Source: a virus. From it: DNA of 23,735 nucleotides. Within the stretch, counting starts at the first letter, position 1. The number at the start of each line of letters is the position of its first letter. The notes under the pieces are model-generated. The model had not been told where the DNA came from. It made no database searches and saw only the letters and a program-made list of their open reading frames with translations. This document shows, piece by piece, positions 7,811 to 15,240 of this stretch. The position numbers and the translations under genes are program-made. The stretch is from IMG/VR virus record IMGVR_UViG_3300020420_000061, positions 1-23,735 of that record; one strand, given 5' to 3'.

Positions 7811-8727
7811 TGTTTATTGCAGAAGAACTTGATAGATATTTTTACTGGCAAGAAGAACGGGAAAGTATTCGTAAAAAGAAAGAAAATGATTTACCGCCCC
7901 CTTGGACTAATGATCCTATCTTACAAGAGTTTAAATTCTGTCAAGTTTATCGAGAAGAAGATAGGACTACTCGGTGGCTTAGAAAACATATCAGAGAACC
8001 GTTACGAGACGACCCTAGAGTTTTTATGGCAGTAATAATTTTTAGGTGGTTTAATTTAATAGAAACAGGAAGGACATTAGTAGAAAATGATCTATTGTTT
8101 AATTGGGATAGAAAGAAAGCTATTGAACTTATTAGAAAACAACCTAAATGGATTACTGGTTCTTATATTATTAAAACCCCTAATCGTATGGATAAAGTTA
8201 CAGGAGTAGCTGAATGTATAAGTCATATGTGGAATGACAGAAATTATTTAGTGACTAAATTAGAAAATGAAAAAGCATTAGACAATTCTTCTTTAGAGTT
8301 TTGTTGGGAAACGCTACGAGATTATCCTTACATGGGTCCATTTATGGCGTACGAGGTTGTTACTGATTTAAGACATACTTATTTATTAGATGAAGCTAAT
8401 GATATTATGACTTGGGCTAACGCAGGTCCAGGAGCCATGCGAGGTCTTAATCGTTTGACGGGCAGACCATTAGAATATTGTTTACGTAGTCATGATTGGA
8501 ACAATGAGATGCAAGAGTTATTAAAAATAGCTTTCGAAAGAAACTCTTGGGTTACTAAAAGAAACTCTGTTAAATATGAATTAAGGGAGATAGAAGGGGG
8601 TTTATGTGAGTTTGATAAATACTCACGTATTCTTAAAAAAGAAGGTAGAACACGCTCTATCTATAAACAAAACGACTTGCCTATAGTTGAAGATGTAGTA
8701 GCAGGTAAAAGCAAATACGAACTATGA
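7810..8727 (+). CDS. Thymidine-hypermodification helical protein (aGPT-Pplase / 5-hmdU DNA kinase helical-domain family)
   Basis: 305 aa, mostly helical. Recognisable blocks are PWTNDPILQEF (31-41) with YREEDRTTRWL (47-57), the HhH-glycosylase-like core YPYMGPFMAYEVVTDLRHT (172-190), ANAGPGAMRGLNRL (203-216) and the late GGLCEFDKYSR (263-273). These match my recollection of the family described as alpha-glutamyl/putrescinyl-thymine pyrophosphorylase-like, which includes amino acid:DNA transferases and the helical half of 5-hydroxymethyl-dU DNA kinases. No Walker A is present, so the kinase half is absent. In phages such as ViI and SP10, relatives act on phosphorylated 5-hydroxymethyl-dU in DNA. 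The next gene is a TS-like protein joined by ATGA, which strengthens the reading. The exact reaction is unknown. Confidence 0.75.
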   Translation: MFIAEELDRYFYWQEERESIRKKKENDLPPPWTNDPILQEFKFCQVYREEDRTTRWLRKHIREPLRDDPRVFMAVIIFRWFNLIETGRTLVENDLLFNWDRKKAIELIRKQPKWITGSYIIKTPNRMDKVTGVAECISHMWNDRNYLVTKLENEKALDNSSLEFCWETLRDYPYMGPFMAYEVVTDLRHTYLLDEANDIMTWANAGPGAMRGLNRLTGRPLEYCLRSHDWNNEMQELLKIAFERNSWVTKRNSVKYELREIEGGLCEFDKYSRILKKEGRTRSIYKQNDLPIVEDVVAGKSKYEL

Positions 8728-9800
8728 AAGTAATAACCGCACGAAATATAAACGACGCTTTTAGATTAGGTGTTGATTTCTTTTTAGAAAAAACTAATTA
8801 TCGAGAACAAGAAAGTAGAAACGGGTTGACTTTAGAAGCAGTAGAACCAGTAGCTACGGTCTATCAAAAACCTACAGAACGTGTATTGTTTTGTGAAAAA
8901 CGCGACGCTAATCCTTTTTTCCATTTTATAGAAGGACTATGGATGATACATGGACGTAACGATTTGAGACCTTTAACTTTTTTCGTAGAGTCTATGCGAG
9001 ATTTTTCTGATGATAATGAGACTCTATGGGGGGCTTACGGTTGGCGTTGGCGAGAGTATTTTGATAAAGATCAATTAGAAATTATTATCGCTATGTTACG
9101 ACGTGACCCCGACGATAGACGAGCAGTGTTACAGATGTGGGACGTTAAAGAAGATTTAGATAGAGAAGGTAAAGACGTACCTTGTAATACGAATATTTAT
9201 TTTAAAGTTAGAGATAAAAAACTAAATATGACTGTTTGTAACCGTTCGAACGATATGCTTTGGGGGGCTTATGGTGCTAATGCAGTACATATGTCTATGC
9301 TACAAGAATATATGGCTTCGAGAATAGAAGTAGCTGTTGGTGAATATACTCAAATTAGTGATAGTTTTCATGTTTATCAAAACGACGTTTGGGAACGTTG
9401 TAAAGAGTTAGGTGTTATTGATATTTATAGTTGGCGTTCTACTAAAAACGATTATGAATACATTAAACAAAAAGACCTTGTACCTTTAATAACTCATTCT
9501 AAAACTTTTCAGTGGGAGTTAAATTTATTTTTCGAGACATTTGATGATGTTATAACGACAGGTAAAACGTTTTCAACTAAAGAATATATTGGTTCAGGAC
9601 CAATAAAAACTTTTCAAAACCCGTCTATACGAGATATAGCAATACCTATGGTTAATGCTTATCTTTTTCATAAGCGTAGACGTTACGAGGATTCTTATGC
9701 TTGGATTAATAAAATTAAAGCATACGATTGGATGAAAGCGTGTTTCGAATGGGTCCGCAAACGAGACACTGCTTTTACATTAAAAATTGCGGACAACTAA
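8724..9800 (+). CDS. Thymidylate synthase superfamily protein (dTMP synthase or dUMP hydroxymethylase)
   Basis: 358 aa, longer than ThyA (264). Conserved features: the FFHFIEGLWMIHGRND block (E70, W73) matching the ThyA HELLWFL region, LWGAYGWRWREY like GPVYGKQWR, the phosphate-binding arginine pair in DRRAV (132-133), nucleophile C154 in VPCNTN, RSND (174-177), and DSFHVYQND carrying the His/Tyr that contact the sugar. Asn186, two positions beyond the GAYG turn, lies where ThyA uses Asn to select dUMP; dCMP hydroxymethylases have Asp there. The substrate is therefore predicted to be dUMP. The usual ThyA C-terminus (PVAI) is not present. Next to the hypermodification-family gene, 5-hydroxymethyl-dUMP synthesis is as likely as plain dTMP synthesis. 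Confidence 0.85.
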   Translation: MKVITARNINDAFRLGVDFFLEKTNYREQESRNGLTLEAVEPVATVYQKPTERVLFCEKRDANPFFHFIEGLWMIHGRNDLRPLTFFVESMRDFSDDNETLWGAYGWRWREYFDKDQLEIIIAMLRRDPDDRRAVLQMWDVKEDLDREGKDVPCNTNIYFKVRDKKLNMTVCNRSNDMLWGAYGANAVHMSMLQEYMASRIEVAVGEYTQISDSFHVYQNDVWERCKELGVIDIYSWRSTKNDYEYIKQKDLVPLITHSKTFQWELNLFFETFDDVITTGKTFSTKEYIGSGPIKTFQNPSIRDIAIPMVNAYLFHKRRRYEDSYAWINKIKAYDWMKACFEWVRKRDTAFTLKIADN

Positions 9801-9810
9801 GGAGCAAATT

Positions 9811-10167
9811 ATGGCGATTAGTAATTGGGAAGCTATGAAAGACATAGCCCAAAACGACCTAGAAGCGTTAAAAAGAGCTGAAGTTTCTTACGGTGACTCT
9901 TGGAAACGTAGAGGTGGCGTAGGGGCTTTTATGATGTTAGCACGTAAGTTCGATAGGATAGAACACCAGTCTGAAAAACACGGGTGGGATATCTTTGAAG
10001 CAGGTGAAGCATTTAAAGGCGAAGCAGGACTACTAGACGATATCCGCGATTTACGTAGATATTTATTATTAGTAGAAAACGATATTTTAATGAACGATTC
10101 TGAGCAAGAGAGTAAAGCAATTTATTCTGGAGCAGTAACTTCAGAAGACGTACAAACAGGAGAATAA
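9811..10167 (+). CDS. DUF1599-like small helical protein (nucleotide-modification associated?)
   Basis: I start at the ATG at 9811 because AAGGAG stands 6 nt upstream; a start 24 nt further upstream would overlap the TS-like gene and lacks an SD. The 118-aa product has YGDSW (27-31) followed by GG and RKFDRIE (45-51), then DDIRDLRRYLLLV (76-88). This Y-G-x-S-W / K-x-x-R / D-x-x-x-Y pattern resembles DUF1599, which I recall also being called nucleotide modification associated domain 1, with a MazG-like helical look. It follows the TS-like gene in the same operon. The match is by eye and moderate. Confidence 0.8.
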   Translation: MAISNWEAMKDIAQNDLEALKRAEVSYGDSWKRRGGVGAFMMLARKFDRIEHQSEKHGWDIFEAGEAFKGEAGLLDDIRDLRRYLLLVENDILMNDSEQESKAIYSGAVTSEDVQTGE

Positions 10168-10169
10168 TT

Positions 10170-10457
10170 ATGAGTTGGTGGCAACAATTTAAAGACTTTT
10201 GGATTACCGATAGTACTAAAAAACCTGCAGAAACTAAAGATGAAAAAGTTTTAGCAGAAGCTATTGAAGAAGCTACGGTAAATTTAGATAAATTTGAAGA
10301 AGAAGTAGTAGAGGCAAAACGAGCACGTGGTAAAAAAGGTAAGTTCATTGCAGACGACCCTAATACCCCTGATGTAAACGAAGCATGGGTAGGTGGTAAA
10401 GCTCCAAAGAAAAAGAAACCTAAAGCAAAAGTTACGCGTATTAAAAAGAAAAAATAA
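10170..10457 (+). CDS. Small Lys-rich phage protein (95 aa)
   Basis: Starts 2 nt after the previous stop. The N-terminus is MSWWQQFKDFW, the middle has a helical acidic stretch (residues 26-48) and a block GKFIADDPNTPDVNEAWVGG that I recall from other marine phage small proteins. The last 20 residues are nearly all Lys, Pro and Ala (KAPKKKKPKAKVTRIKKKK), a basic tail suited to nucleic-acid or polymerase contact. It is encoded 2 nt before DNA polymerase. Function unknown; a polymerase or DNA-binding accessory is a guess from position and charge. Confidence 0.8.
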   Translation: MSWWQQFKDFWITDSTKKPAETKDEKVLAEAIEEATVNLDKFEEEVVEAKRARGKKGKFIADDPNTPDVNEAWVGGKAPKKKKPKAKVTRIKKKK

Positions 10458-10459
10458 CT

Positions 10460-12319
10460 ATGCAACAACCGCTTTTTGCTCCCGAAAGTTCTTGGTCTGT
10501 GCCTGATGTGTTTCCGCAGTTTTCGGAAACAGAAACAGTAGCAGTAGACTTAGAAACTTACGACCCACACCTAATGACTTGTGGTCCAGGCTGGGCTACA
10601 GGTCGTGGGTATATCGTAGGTATTGGGGTAGCTACTGAAAAGTGGTCTGGTTATTTTCCTATTCGTCATCAAGGCGGTGGTAATTTAGATGAAGATATTG
10701 TTTTACGTTGGCTACGTAATCTACTTAGCTCTACTAAACGAGACGTTGTATTTCATAACGCACTCTATGATGTAGGTTGGTTAAGGCGAGAGGGCGTAGA
10801 AATAAAAGGCAATATTTTAGACACTATAGTTGCCGCACCGCTAGTTGATGAACATCGCTATTCTTATTCGTTAGATAATCTAGGCGAGTTTTATTGTAAC
10901 GAAAAGAAAGATGAATCGTTATTACGTGATGCTGCTTTAGCTTTCGGTATTAATCCTAAATCAGAGATGTATAAACTACCTGCAAAATACGTTGGTCCTT
11001 ACGGGCAACAAGATGCAGCGTTGACTTTAAAACTTTGGCATAAATTAAAAGCTGAAGTCGTTGCTCAAGATTTAGAAAAGATATTAGCTATGGAGTGTCG
11101 TCTAATACCGTTGTTATTAGAAATGCGATGGCGTGGCGTTAGAGTAGATGAAGAACGAGCCGAACAAGTTAGTAAACAGCTCTCTACCGAAGAACAAAAG
11201 CTACAAGTAGAAATAAAACGTAAGTATGGTGCTGAAGTTAATCTTTGGGCTAACGCTTCGTTACAAGAGATATTTGATAAAAATAAACTTTGGTACCCAC
11301 ATACTGAAAAAGGTATGGCTAGTTTTCAAAAAGACTGGTTAGAGGGACATGAGCATGAACTACCGCAGTTGATCGTTAGGGCTAGAAAACTAAATAAAGC
11401 TAGAACAACGTTTATTGAAAAGATGATTCAAGAACATTGTTTTAATGGCAGGATACACGCGGAAGCTCATGCTATGCGTAATGATCGTGGTGGCACGGTC
11501 AGCGGTCGGTTTAGTTATAGTAATCCTAATCTACAACAAGTACCTGCTCGTGATCCTGAGATAGGTAATCTTATTCGTTCTTTATTTATTCCTGAAGACG
11601 GTTGTCAGTGGGGGGTGTTTGATTATTCTCAACAAGAACCTAGACTCACTGTACATTATGCTGATCAGATGAACTTAACAGGAGCAAAAGACGCAGTAGC
11701 TCAGTATACTAACGATAATGCTGACTTTCATCAGATCGTAGCAGATATGGCAAAAATACCACGTAAACAAGCTAAGACGATAAATCTAGGACTTAGCTAT
11801 GGTATGGGTAAAGAAAAACTAATTAAAGAACTAGGTGTTGATGATTTAGAAGCGGAAGCTCTATTTCTACAATACCATGAGAAAGTACCTTTTATTAGAG
11901 CTTTACAAGATTATTGCACTCGCGTAGCTATGGATAGAGGATATATAAAAACTTTTGCAGGTAGACGATGTCGTTTCGATTTATGGGAAAATAAATACGA
12001 ACGCTCTACTCCGTTGCCTTTAAAAGACGCACAAGAAAAATACGGAGATAATTTAAAAAGATCATTTACATATAAAGCCCTTAACAGATTAATTCAAGGT
12101 TCAGCAGCCGACATGACTAAATTAGCGATGTTAGGTCTATGGGAACAAGGTATTGTCCCGCACCTACAAGTACACGATGAAGTTGATGTTTCGGTAGTTG
12201 ATCAAGAACAAGCTCTACTTATTTCTAAAACAATGCAAGACTGCGTAAAATTAGCAGTACCGTTGTTAGTAGATGTAGAACTTGGTAAATCTTGGGGTGA
12301 AACAAAGGAGATACTATGA
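10460..12319 (+). CDS. polA: Family A DNA polymerase with 3'-5' exonuclease
   Basis: 619 aa with two domains. Proofreading exonuclease: D30-x-E32 (Exo I), N100...D104 (Exo II), Y181...D185 (Exo III). Polymerase: motif A VFDYSQQEP with D388, motif B R435-xxx-K439-TIN-L443-GLSYG, motif C VHDEV with D573/E574. There is no 5'-3' exonuclease domain, as usual for phage PolA. L443 aligns with Phe762 of E. coli Pol I, so this is a Leu762-type enzyme. It is the replicative polymerase of the phage, working with the primase at 3293. There is no clear SD; the start lies 2 nt after the preceding stop, so reinitiation is likely. The end overlaps the HTH gene by ATGA. Confidence 0.95.
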   Translation: MQQPLFAPESSWSVPDVFPQFSETETVAVDLETYDPHLMTCGPGWATGRGYIVGIGVATEKWSGYFPIRHQGGGNLDEDIVLRWLRNLLSSTKRDVVFHNALYDVGWLRREGVEIKGNILDTIVAAPLVDEHRYSYSLDNLGEFYCNEKKDESLLRDAALAFGINPKSEMYKLPAKYVGPYGQQDAALTLKLWHKLKAEVVAQDLEKILAMECRLIPLLLEMRWRGVRVDEERAEQVSKQLSTEEQKLQVEIKRKYGAEVNLWANASLQEIFDKNKLWYPHTEKGMASFQKDWLEGHEHELPQLIVRARKLNKARTTFIEKMIQEHCFNGRIHAEAHAMRNDRGGTVSGRFSYSNPNLQQVPARDPEIGNLIRSLFIPEDGCQWGVFDYSQQEPRLTVHYADQMNLTGAKDAVAQYTNDNADFHQIVADMAKIPRKQAKTINLGLSYGMGKEKLIKELGVDDLEAEALFLQYHEKVPFIRALQDYCTRVAMDRGYIKTFAGRRCRFDLWENKYERSTPLPLKDAQEKYGDNLKRSFTYKALNRLIQGSAADMTKLAMLGLWEQGIVPHLQVHDEVDVSVVDQEQALLISKTMQDCVKLAVPLLVDVELGKSWGETKEIL

Positions 12320-12651
12320 GAGGTATAGATACATATAAAGCAGAACAAAACGCTAAACGCTATCGAGCAATCTATGATGATTGGAAAGCTGCAGAAGAAA
12401 CGTTAGCAGAATTAGGCGAGAAATACGAATTAACTAAACAAAGAGTTTGGCAAATAGTAACTCGTTGTAAGTTGGGTGACGGTGATTATTATAGGGGCGT
12501 ACAAATTGCCCGTAATAAATGGACAGAATTTATGCAACTCTATCAAGACAATGAACAAACTAAAAGGGCTTACGATGAGTGGCTAAAAGAAGTTGATGTC
12601 AAATTAGCTTCTGATAATCAAAAAGTAGCACCGCATACGGGATGGCTATAA
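12316..12651 (+). CDS. Small helix-turn-helix protein (sigma70 region 4-like HTH)
   Basis: 111 aa, SD AAGGAG, overlapping the polymerase stop by ATGA. Residues about 28-51 (ETLAELGEKYELTKQRVWQI) fit the HTH of sigma factor region 4, where ETLEEIGEKxGLSRQRVRQI is the classic form. The rest is helical and charged with no sigma region 2, so it is not a full sigma factor. It could be a DNA-binding regulator or polymerase accessory. As the only obvious HTH in the window apart from the terminase subunit, it is a candidate regulator of the repeated promoters. That link is inference. Confidence 0.82.
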   Translation: MRGIDTYKAEQNAKRYRAIYDDWKAAEETLAELGEKYELTKQRVWQIVTRCKLGDGDYYRGVQIARNKWTEFMQLYQDNEQTKRAYDEWLKEVDVKLASDNQKVAPHTGWL

Positions 12652-12795
12652 AATTACTAAATTTTTTAAAATCGGTTCCCAGAAACCGCACGTACGGCGT
12701 TTTTCAAAAGACCCCGAAGGTTTTAGTTAAGAAATACCTAAATACGCCCAGATCGGCTTATTTTAGCTTATATGCGTTTTGCTCGTCTGTACTCC
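12652..12795. other. Intergenic stretch with possible gene remnant
   Basis: 144 bp between the HTH stop and promoter P3. It is open in one frame (through 12839), but there is no SD for that frame and its product is unconvincing. Another frame reads protein-like fragments (FKIGSQKPHVRRFSKDPEGF) broken by stops. A 5-bp hairpin CGGTT/AACCG sits near 12672. I see no terminator T-run after a good stem. Confidence 0.35.
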
Positions 12796-12824
12796 TTTAC
12801 TTAACCTATATTGACCTTTATTAT
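12796..12824 (+). promoter_or_regulatory. Sigma70-like promoter P3
   Basis: TTTACT at 12796-12801, a 17-nt spacer, and TATTAT at 12819-12824. Initiation 7 nt downstream of the -10 would fall at about 12831-12832, on the ATG of the next gene, so the transcript would be leaderless or nearly so. Confidence 0.7.
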
Positions 12825-12831
12825 AAGTATT

Positions 12832-13533
12832 ATGGTTAATTTTACACTGCAATACCACTTATTAGAAGATAAAAGCGATAGACCGTATGAGTGTGAGTGG
12901 TGCGGAGATAATTTTGGCGGTCATAAACGTAAATATTGTACGCCTAAATGTCGTGAAGAAGAAAGAAAATATAATACATGTAAAACAAATCGAAAAAAGC
13001 GTATAGAGAAACTAGATAAAGAATTAGCTAGACTTCGTGAGGAAAATAAAGAATTAAAATGTGTTGTTTGCGATAAAGAACTTACGGGTAATCAAACATT
13101 ATATTGTAGTGATAAATGTAGCAGATTAACTAGATTAGATGAGCGTAAAAGACCTACTCCCGCAGAAAGTATTTTTTCTGAGACGGGTAAATGGCACGAA
13201 GGGTATTATGGTAAATGTAATGTAAATATTGTTGAGTCAAAAAACTGTTTAGAAGTTATAGATTTAGCACCCTATACTTATGAAAGTGATTATTATATTG
13301 AGAAGTGTATTATAGAAGATTTACCAGAAGCTCGTTATACAGACGGTTCGTCTCATTCTAATCAAATACACAAAGGACAAGACTTTTACTATGGTCCAAA
13401 CTACTCGGAAAGAATGTTTGTTAAATACCGAAAAGAAAGTGCAATAACGAACCTTATAACTCTACTAAAACAAAGAATAAAACAATTAGAAGATGGCGAA
13501 AGAAAAGAACCTATGGTTGTTAATGCGGACTAA
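12832..13533 (+). CDS. Double zinc-ribbon protein (233 aa)
   Basis: The start is the ATG at 12832. No SD precedes it, and the promoter -10 ends only 7 nt upstream, so translation of a leaderless message is likely. Two similar zinc-binding modules occur: C21-x2-C24...C36-x3-C40 and C77-x2-C80...C92-x3-C96. They are joined by a charged helix (about 41-76) that could be a coiled coil. The second half (about 110-233) is acidic and aromatic with no motif I know. Zinc ribbons of this type are common in phage nucleic-acid-binding and HNH-like proteins, but no HNH catalytic set is visible. It overlaps the VRR-NUC gene by 41 nt. Function unknown. Confidence 0.82.
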   Translation: MVNFTLQYHLLEDKSDRPYECEWCGDNFGGHKRKYCTPKCREEERKYNTCKTNRKKRIEKLDKELARLREENKELKCVVCDKELTGNQTLYCSDKCSRLTRLDERKRPTPAESIFSETGKWHEGYYGKCNVNIVESKNCLEVIDLAPYTYESDYYIEKCIIEDLPEARYTDGSSHSNQIHKGQDFYYGPNYSERMFVKYRKESAITNLITLLKQRIKQLEDGERKEPMVVNAD

Positions 13534-13882
13534 TCTACCGTTTATACATCTACAACGAATCGAAACAGGTATGACAGGAGCAGGAGTGCCTGATGTTAAC
13601 GGTTGTGCGAAAGGTAAAGAGTTTTGGGTAGAACTAAAAGAAATACATTCAGGTAATGCTCTTACTCTACGCCCTATGCAAGTAGCTTGGTTAGGTAAAC
13701 GAGCAGCTCATGGTGGTCAAGTGTTTGTTTTAGCTAGAAAAAATGCTGAGCTGAAGCTCTACCATATAGACAGTTTAACAGGAATAAAAGAATTGATGAA
13801 GGGTGGTTATAACTCTCCCGCGTTGCTTACGCTAAACGTTCCTTACGATTGGGAGGCTCTTGGTAGTGCTTTACTTTCTTAA
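13493..13882 (+). CDS. VRR-NUC domain nuclease
   Basis: 129 aa, a stand-alone VRR-NUC (PD-(D/E)xK superfamily). Catalytic motifs: G31-V-P-D34 and E47-L-K49, then Q63 in LRPMQVAW, followed by HGGQVFVLAR. This is the usual phage size. VRR-NUC enzymes cut branched or structured DNA, and phage ones are thought to act in replication or recombination. I keep the start at 13493 because the N-terminal block EKNLWLLMRTNLP...QRIETG matches the family layout, although it makes a 41-nt overlap with the zinc-ribbon gene. An ATG at 13523 is the alternative. Confidence 0.87.
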   Translation: MAKEKNLWLLMRTNLPFIHLQRIETGMTGAGVPDVNGCAKGKEFWVELKEIHSGNALTLRPMQVAWLGKRAAHGGQVFVLARKNAELKLYHIDSLTGIKELMKGGYNSPALLTLNVPYDWEALGSALLS

Positions 13883-13898
13883 AGCTGTACTTTTTAAT
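13870..13898 (+). promoter_or_regulatory. Sigma70-like promoter P4
   Basis: TGC-TTTACT with TTTACT at 13870-13875, a 17-nt spacer, and TTTAAT at 13893-13898. The -35 lies inside the last codons of the VRR-NUC gene. The leader to the ATG at 13955 ends in ACGGAGG rather than the common AGAAAGGAG. Confidence 0.7.
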
Positions 13899-13954
13899 AT
13901 ACGGGTAGCTAACAACTACGTTCATTATAACAGTGCAAACAAAACGGAGGTTTT

Positions 13955-14989
13955 ATGGCACATCAAGTAGAAACGATGGCGTGGGCTAATCAAGTACCTT
14001 GGCACGGATTAGGTGTCGAAGTAAGTGATGATCTTACACCATTACAAATGCAGGAGGCAGCAGGTCTAGACTGGACAGTTAGTAAACGTCCTAGTTATAC
14101 GCTTGACGCACCTGAGTGGGGCGACGATGTTGGTTTAATCCAAGCGGAAAATACTTTCCACATCGTTCGCGATTCTGATAACCGTGTTCTTAGTCATTGC
14201 GGTAGGGATTATATCCCTGTCCAAAATAAGGACATATTTGAGTTTTTTAAACGCTTTACTGAAGCGGGTCACATGAAAATGGAAACCGCAGGTAGTTTAA
14301 AAGACGGTGGAGAAATTTGGGGCTTAGCCAAAATTTCTGAGGACTTCGAACTTGCGGGTGAAGACCATATTAAAGGGTATCTTTTAATACACCAACCGCA
14401 CGTAGTAGGTAAGTCGATGACTATTAAACTTACCCCAATAAGAGTTGTTTGTAATAACACTCTTACTTTTGCTCTAGGCGAGAAAGGTACGGCGTCATTC
14501 CGTATGCCACACGTTAAAGAGTTTGGGGTAGACGTCATGGAAGCTGCTGAAGAGGCGTTAGGTCTATCAGCACAGAAGATGTCTAAGTTTAAAGAAGCGG
14601 CGGAGTTCCTTTCTAACAAGAAAGCTAAACACCCGCAGTTTTTAGACTTCGTAGGTGAGTTATATCAACCTAATACTATGTTGACGTATCGTCATGAAGC
14701 TAAACTAAAAGCTGATGGTAAGTTAATTGGTGAACAAGCACCACTTATCGAGCAGTTCAATAAGTACCCTAAGTTGGTAGTAGACGCTCTTGAGCAACAG
14801 CCAGGAGCCAATCTAGCTTCTTCTAAAGGTACTTGGTGGGGTGCATTAAATGCAGTTACCTACGTAGAGGATCACTTACGTGAGTCTCACGGAAAAGGTA
14901 ATACCTTACACAGCTCTTGGTTCGGCGTGTCGGCTAACCGCAAAGCTAAAGCATTAGATTTAGCTATTAAATATGCGGAGACTGCCTAA
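13955..14989 (+). CDS. DUF932 phage/plasmid-like protein
   Basis: 344 aa. The N-terminus MAHQVETMAWANQVPWHGLG is the hallmark opening of DUF932 / phage-plasmid-like (TIGR03299-type) proteins, and the length is typical. The conserved HIVRDSDNRVLSHCGRDYIPVQN block is at about 68-90, and TPIRVVCNNTL at about 157-167 is the other family signature. These proteins are widespread on phages and plasmids; their biochemical role is not established. SD CGGAGG 7 nt before the ATG. Its stop overlaps the next start by TAATG. It leads operon 4. Confidence 0.93.
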   Translation: MAHQVETMAWANQVPWHGLGVEVSDDLTPLQMQEAAGLDWTVSKRPSYTLDAPEWGDDVGLIQAENTFHIVRDSDNRVLSHCGRDYIPVQNKDIFEFFKRFTEAGHMKMETAGSLKDGGEIWGLAKISEDFELAGEDHIKGYLLIHQPHVVGKSMTIKLTPIRVVCNNTLTFALGEKGTASFRMPHVKEFGVDVMEAAEEALGLSAQKMSKFKEAAEFLSNKKAKHPQFLDFVGELYQPNTMLTYRHEAKLKADGKLIGEQAPLIEQFNKYPKLVVDALEQQPGANLASSKGTWWGALNAVTYVEDHLRESHGKGNTLHSSWFGVSANRKAKALDLAIKYAETA

Positions 14990-15240
14990 TGTCTGATAAC
15001 CCTACACACTACAAATTTGACCACGAGGTCATGAGTATGATATGGGTTGCTCTACATGAGTCAGGTCAAGAAGACTTGGCTCAGGTAGTGTCCGACACTA
15101 TGATTACGCAAGGTTGTCAAGAACTATCAGGAGTCGCCGAAGGCGATGCTGTTACGCTCTTGGCTTTTTGGAAAAACTTTTTAGAAGATAAGGGCTTAGT
15201 CCATTTTTCTAAAACAGACATAGAGGAACTAGATGGCTGA
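14989..15240 (+). CDS. Hypothetical protein (83 aa)
   Basis: Overlaps the DUF932 stop (TAATG) and the next start (8 nt), so it is translationally coupled on both sides. Acidic, mostly helical (residues 10-60), with no Cys pairs or transmembrane segment. MSDNPTHYKFDHEVMSMIW is not a motif I recognise. Function unknown; it is co-expressed with the DUF932 gene. Confidence 0.8.
   Translation: MSDNPTHYKFDHEVMSMIWVALHESGQEDLAQVVSDTMITQGCQELSGVAEGDAVTLLAFWKNFLEDKGLVHFSKTDIEELDG

Noticed and set aside
10013-10468. 151-aa minus-strand frame with hydrophobic start
   Set aside because: Shadow of the Lys-rich gene and of the upstream DUF1599-like gene; poly-Phe/Leu arises from antisense Lys/Glu codons, and no SD is present.
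11339-11357. TTAGAGGGACATGAG, similar to the TAGAGGGCA promoter-like core
   Set aside because: It lies inside the polymerase gene encoding LEGHEHE, needs a 1-nt insertion, and the flanks do not match the 43-bp element.
12316-12651. Complete sigma factor
   Set aside because: Only a region-4-like HTH is visible; the protein is 111 aa and has no region 2.
12650-12700. tRNA-like GGTTC string and hairpin near 12672
   Set aside because: No acceptor, D-arm or anticodon stem can be built around it; no tRNA was recognised anywhere in the window.
12642-12839. 65-aa open frame overlapping the HTH gene end and promoter P3
   Set aside because: No SD, composition unlike phage proteins here, and it runs through a good promoter and over the start of the zinc-ribbon gene.
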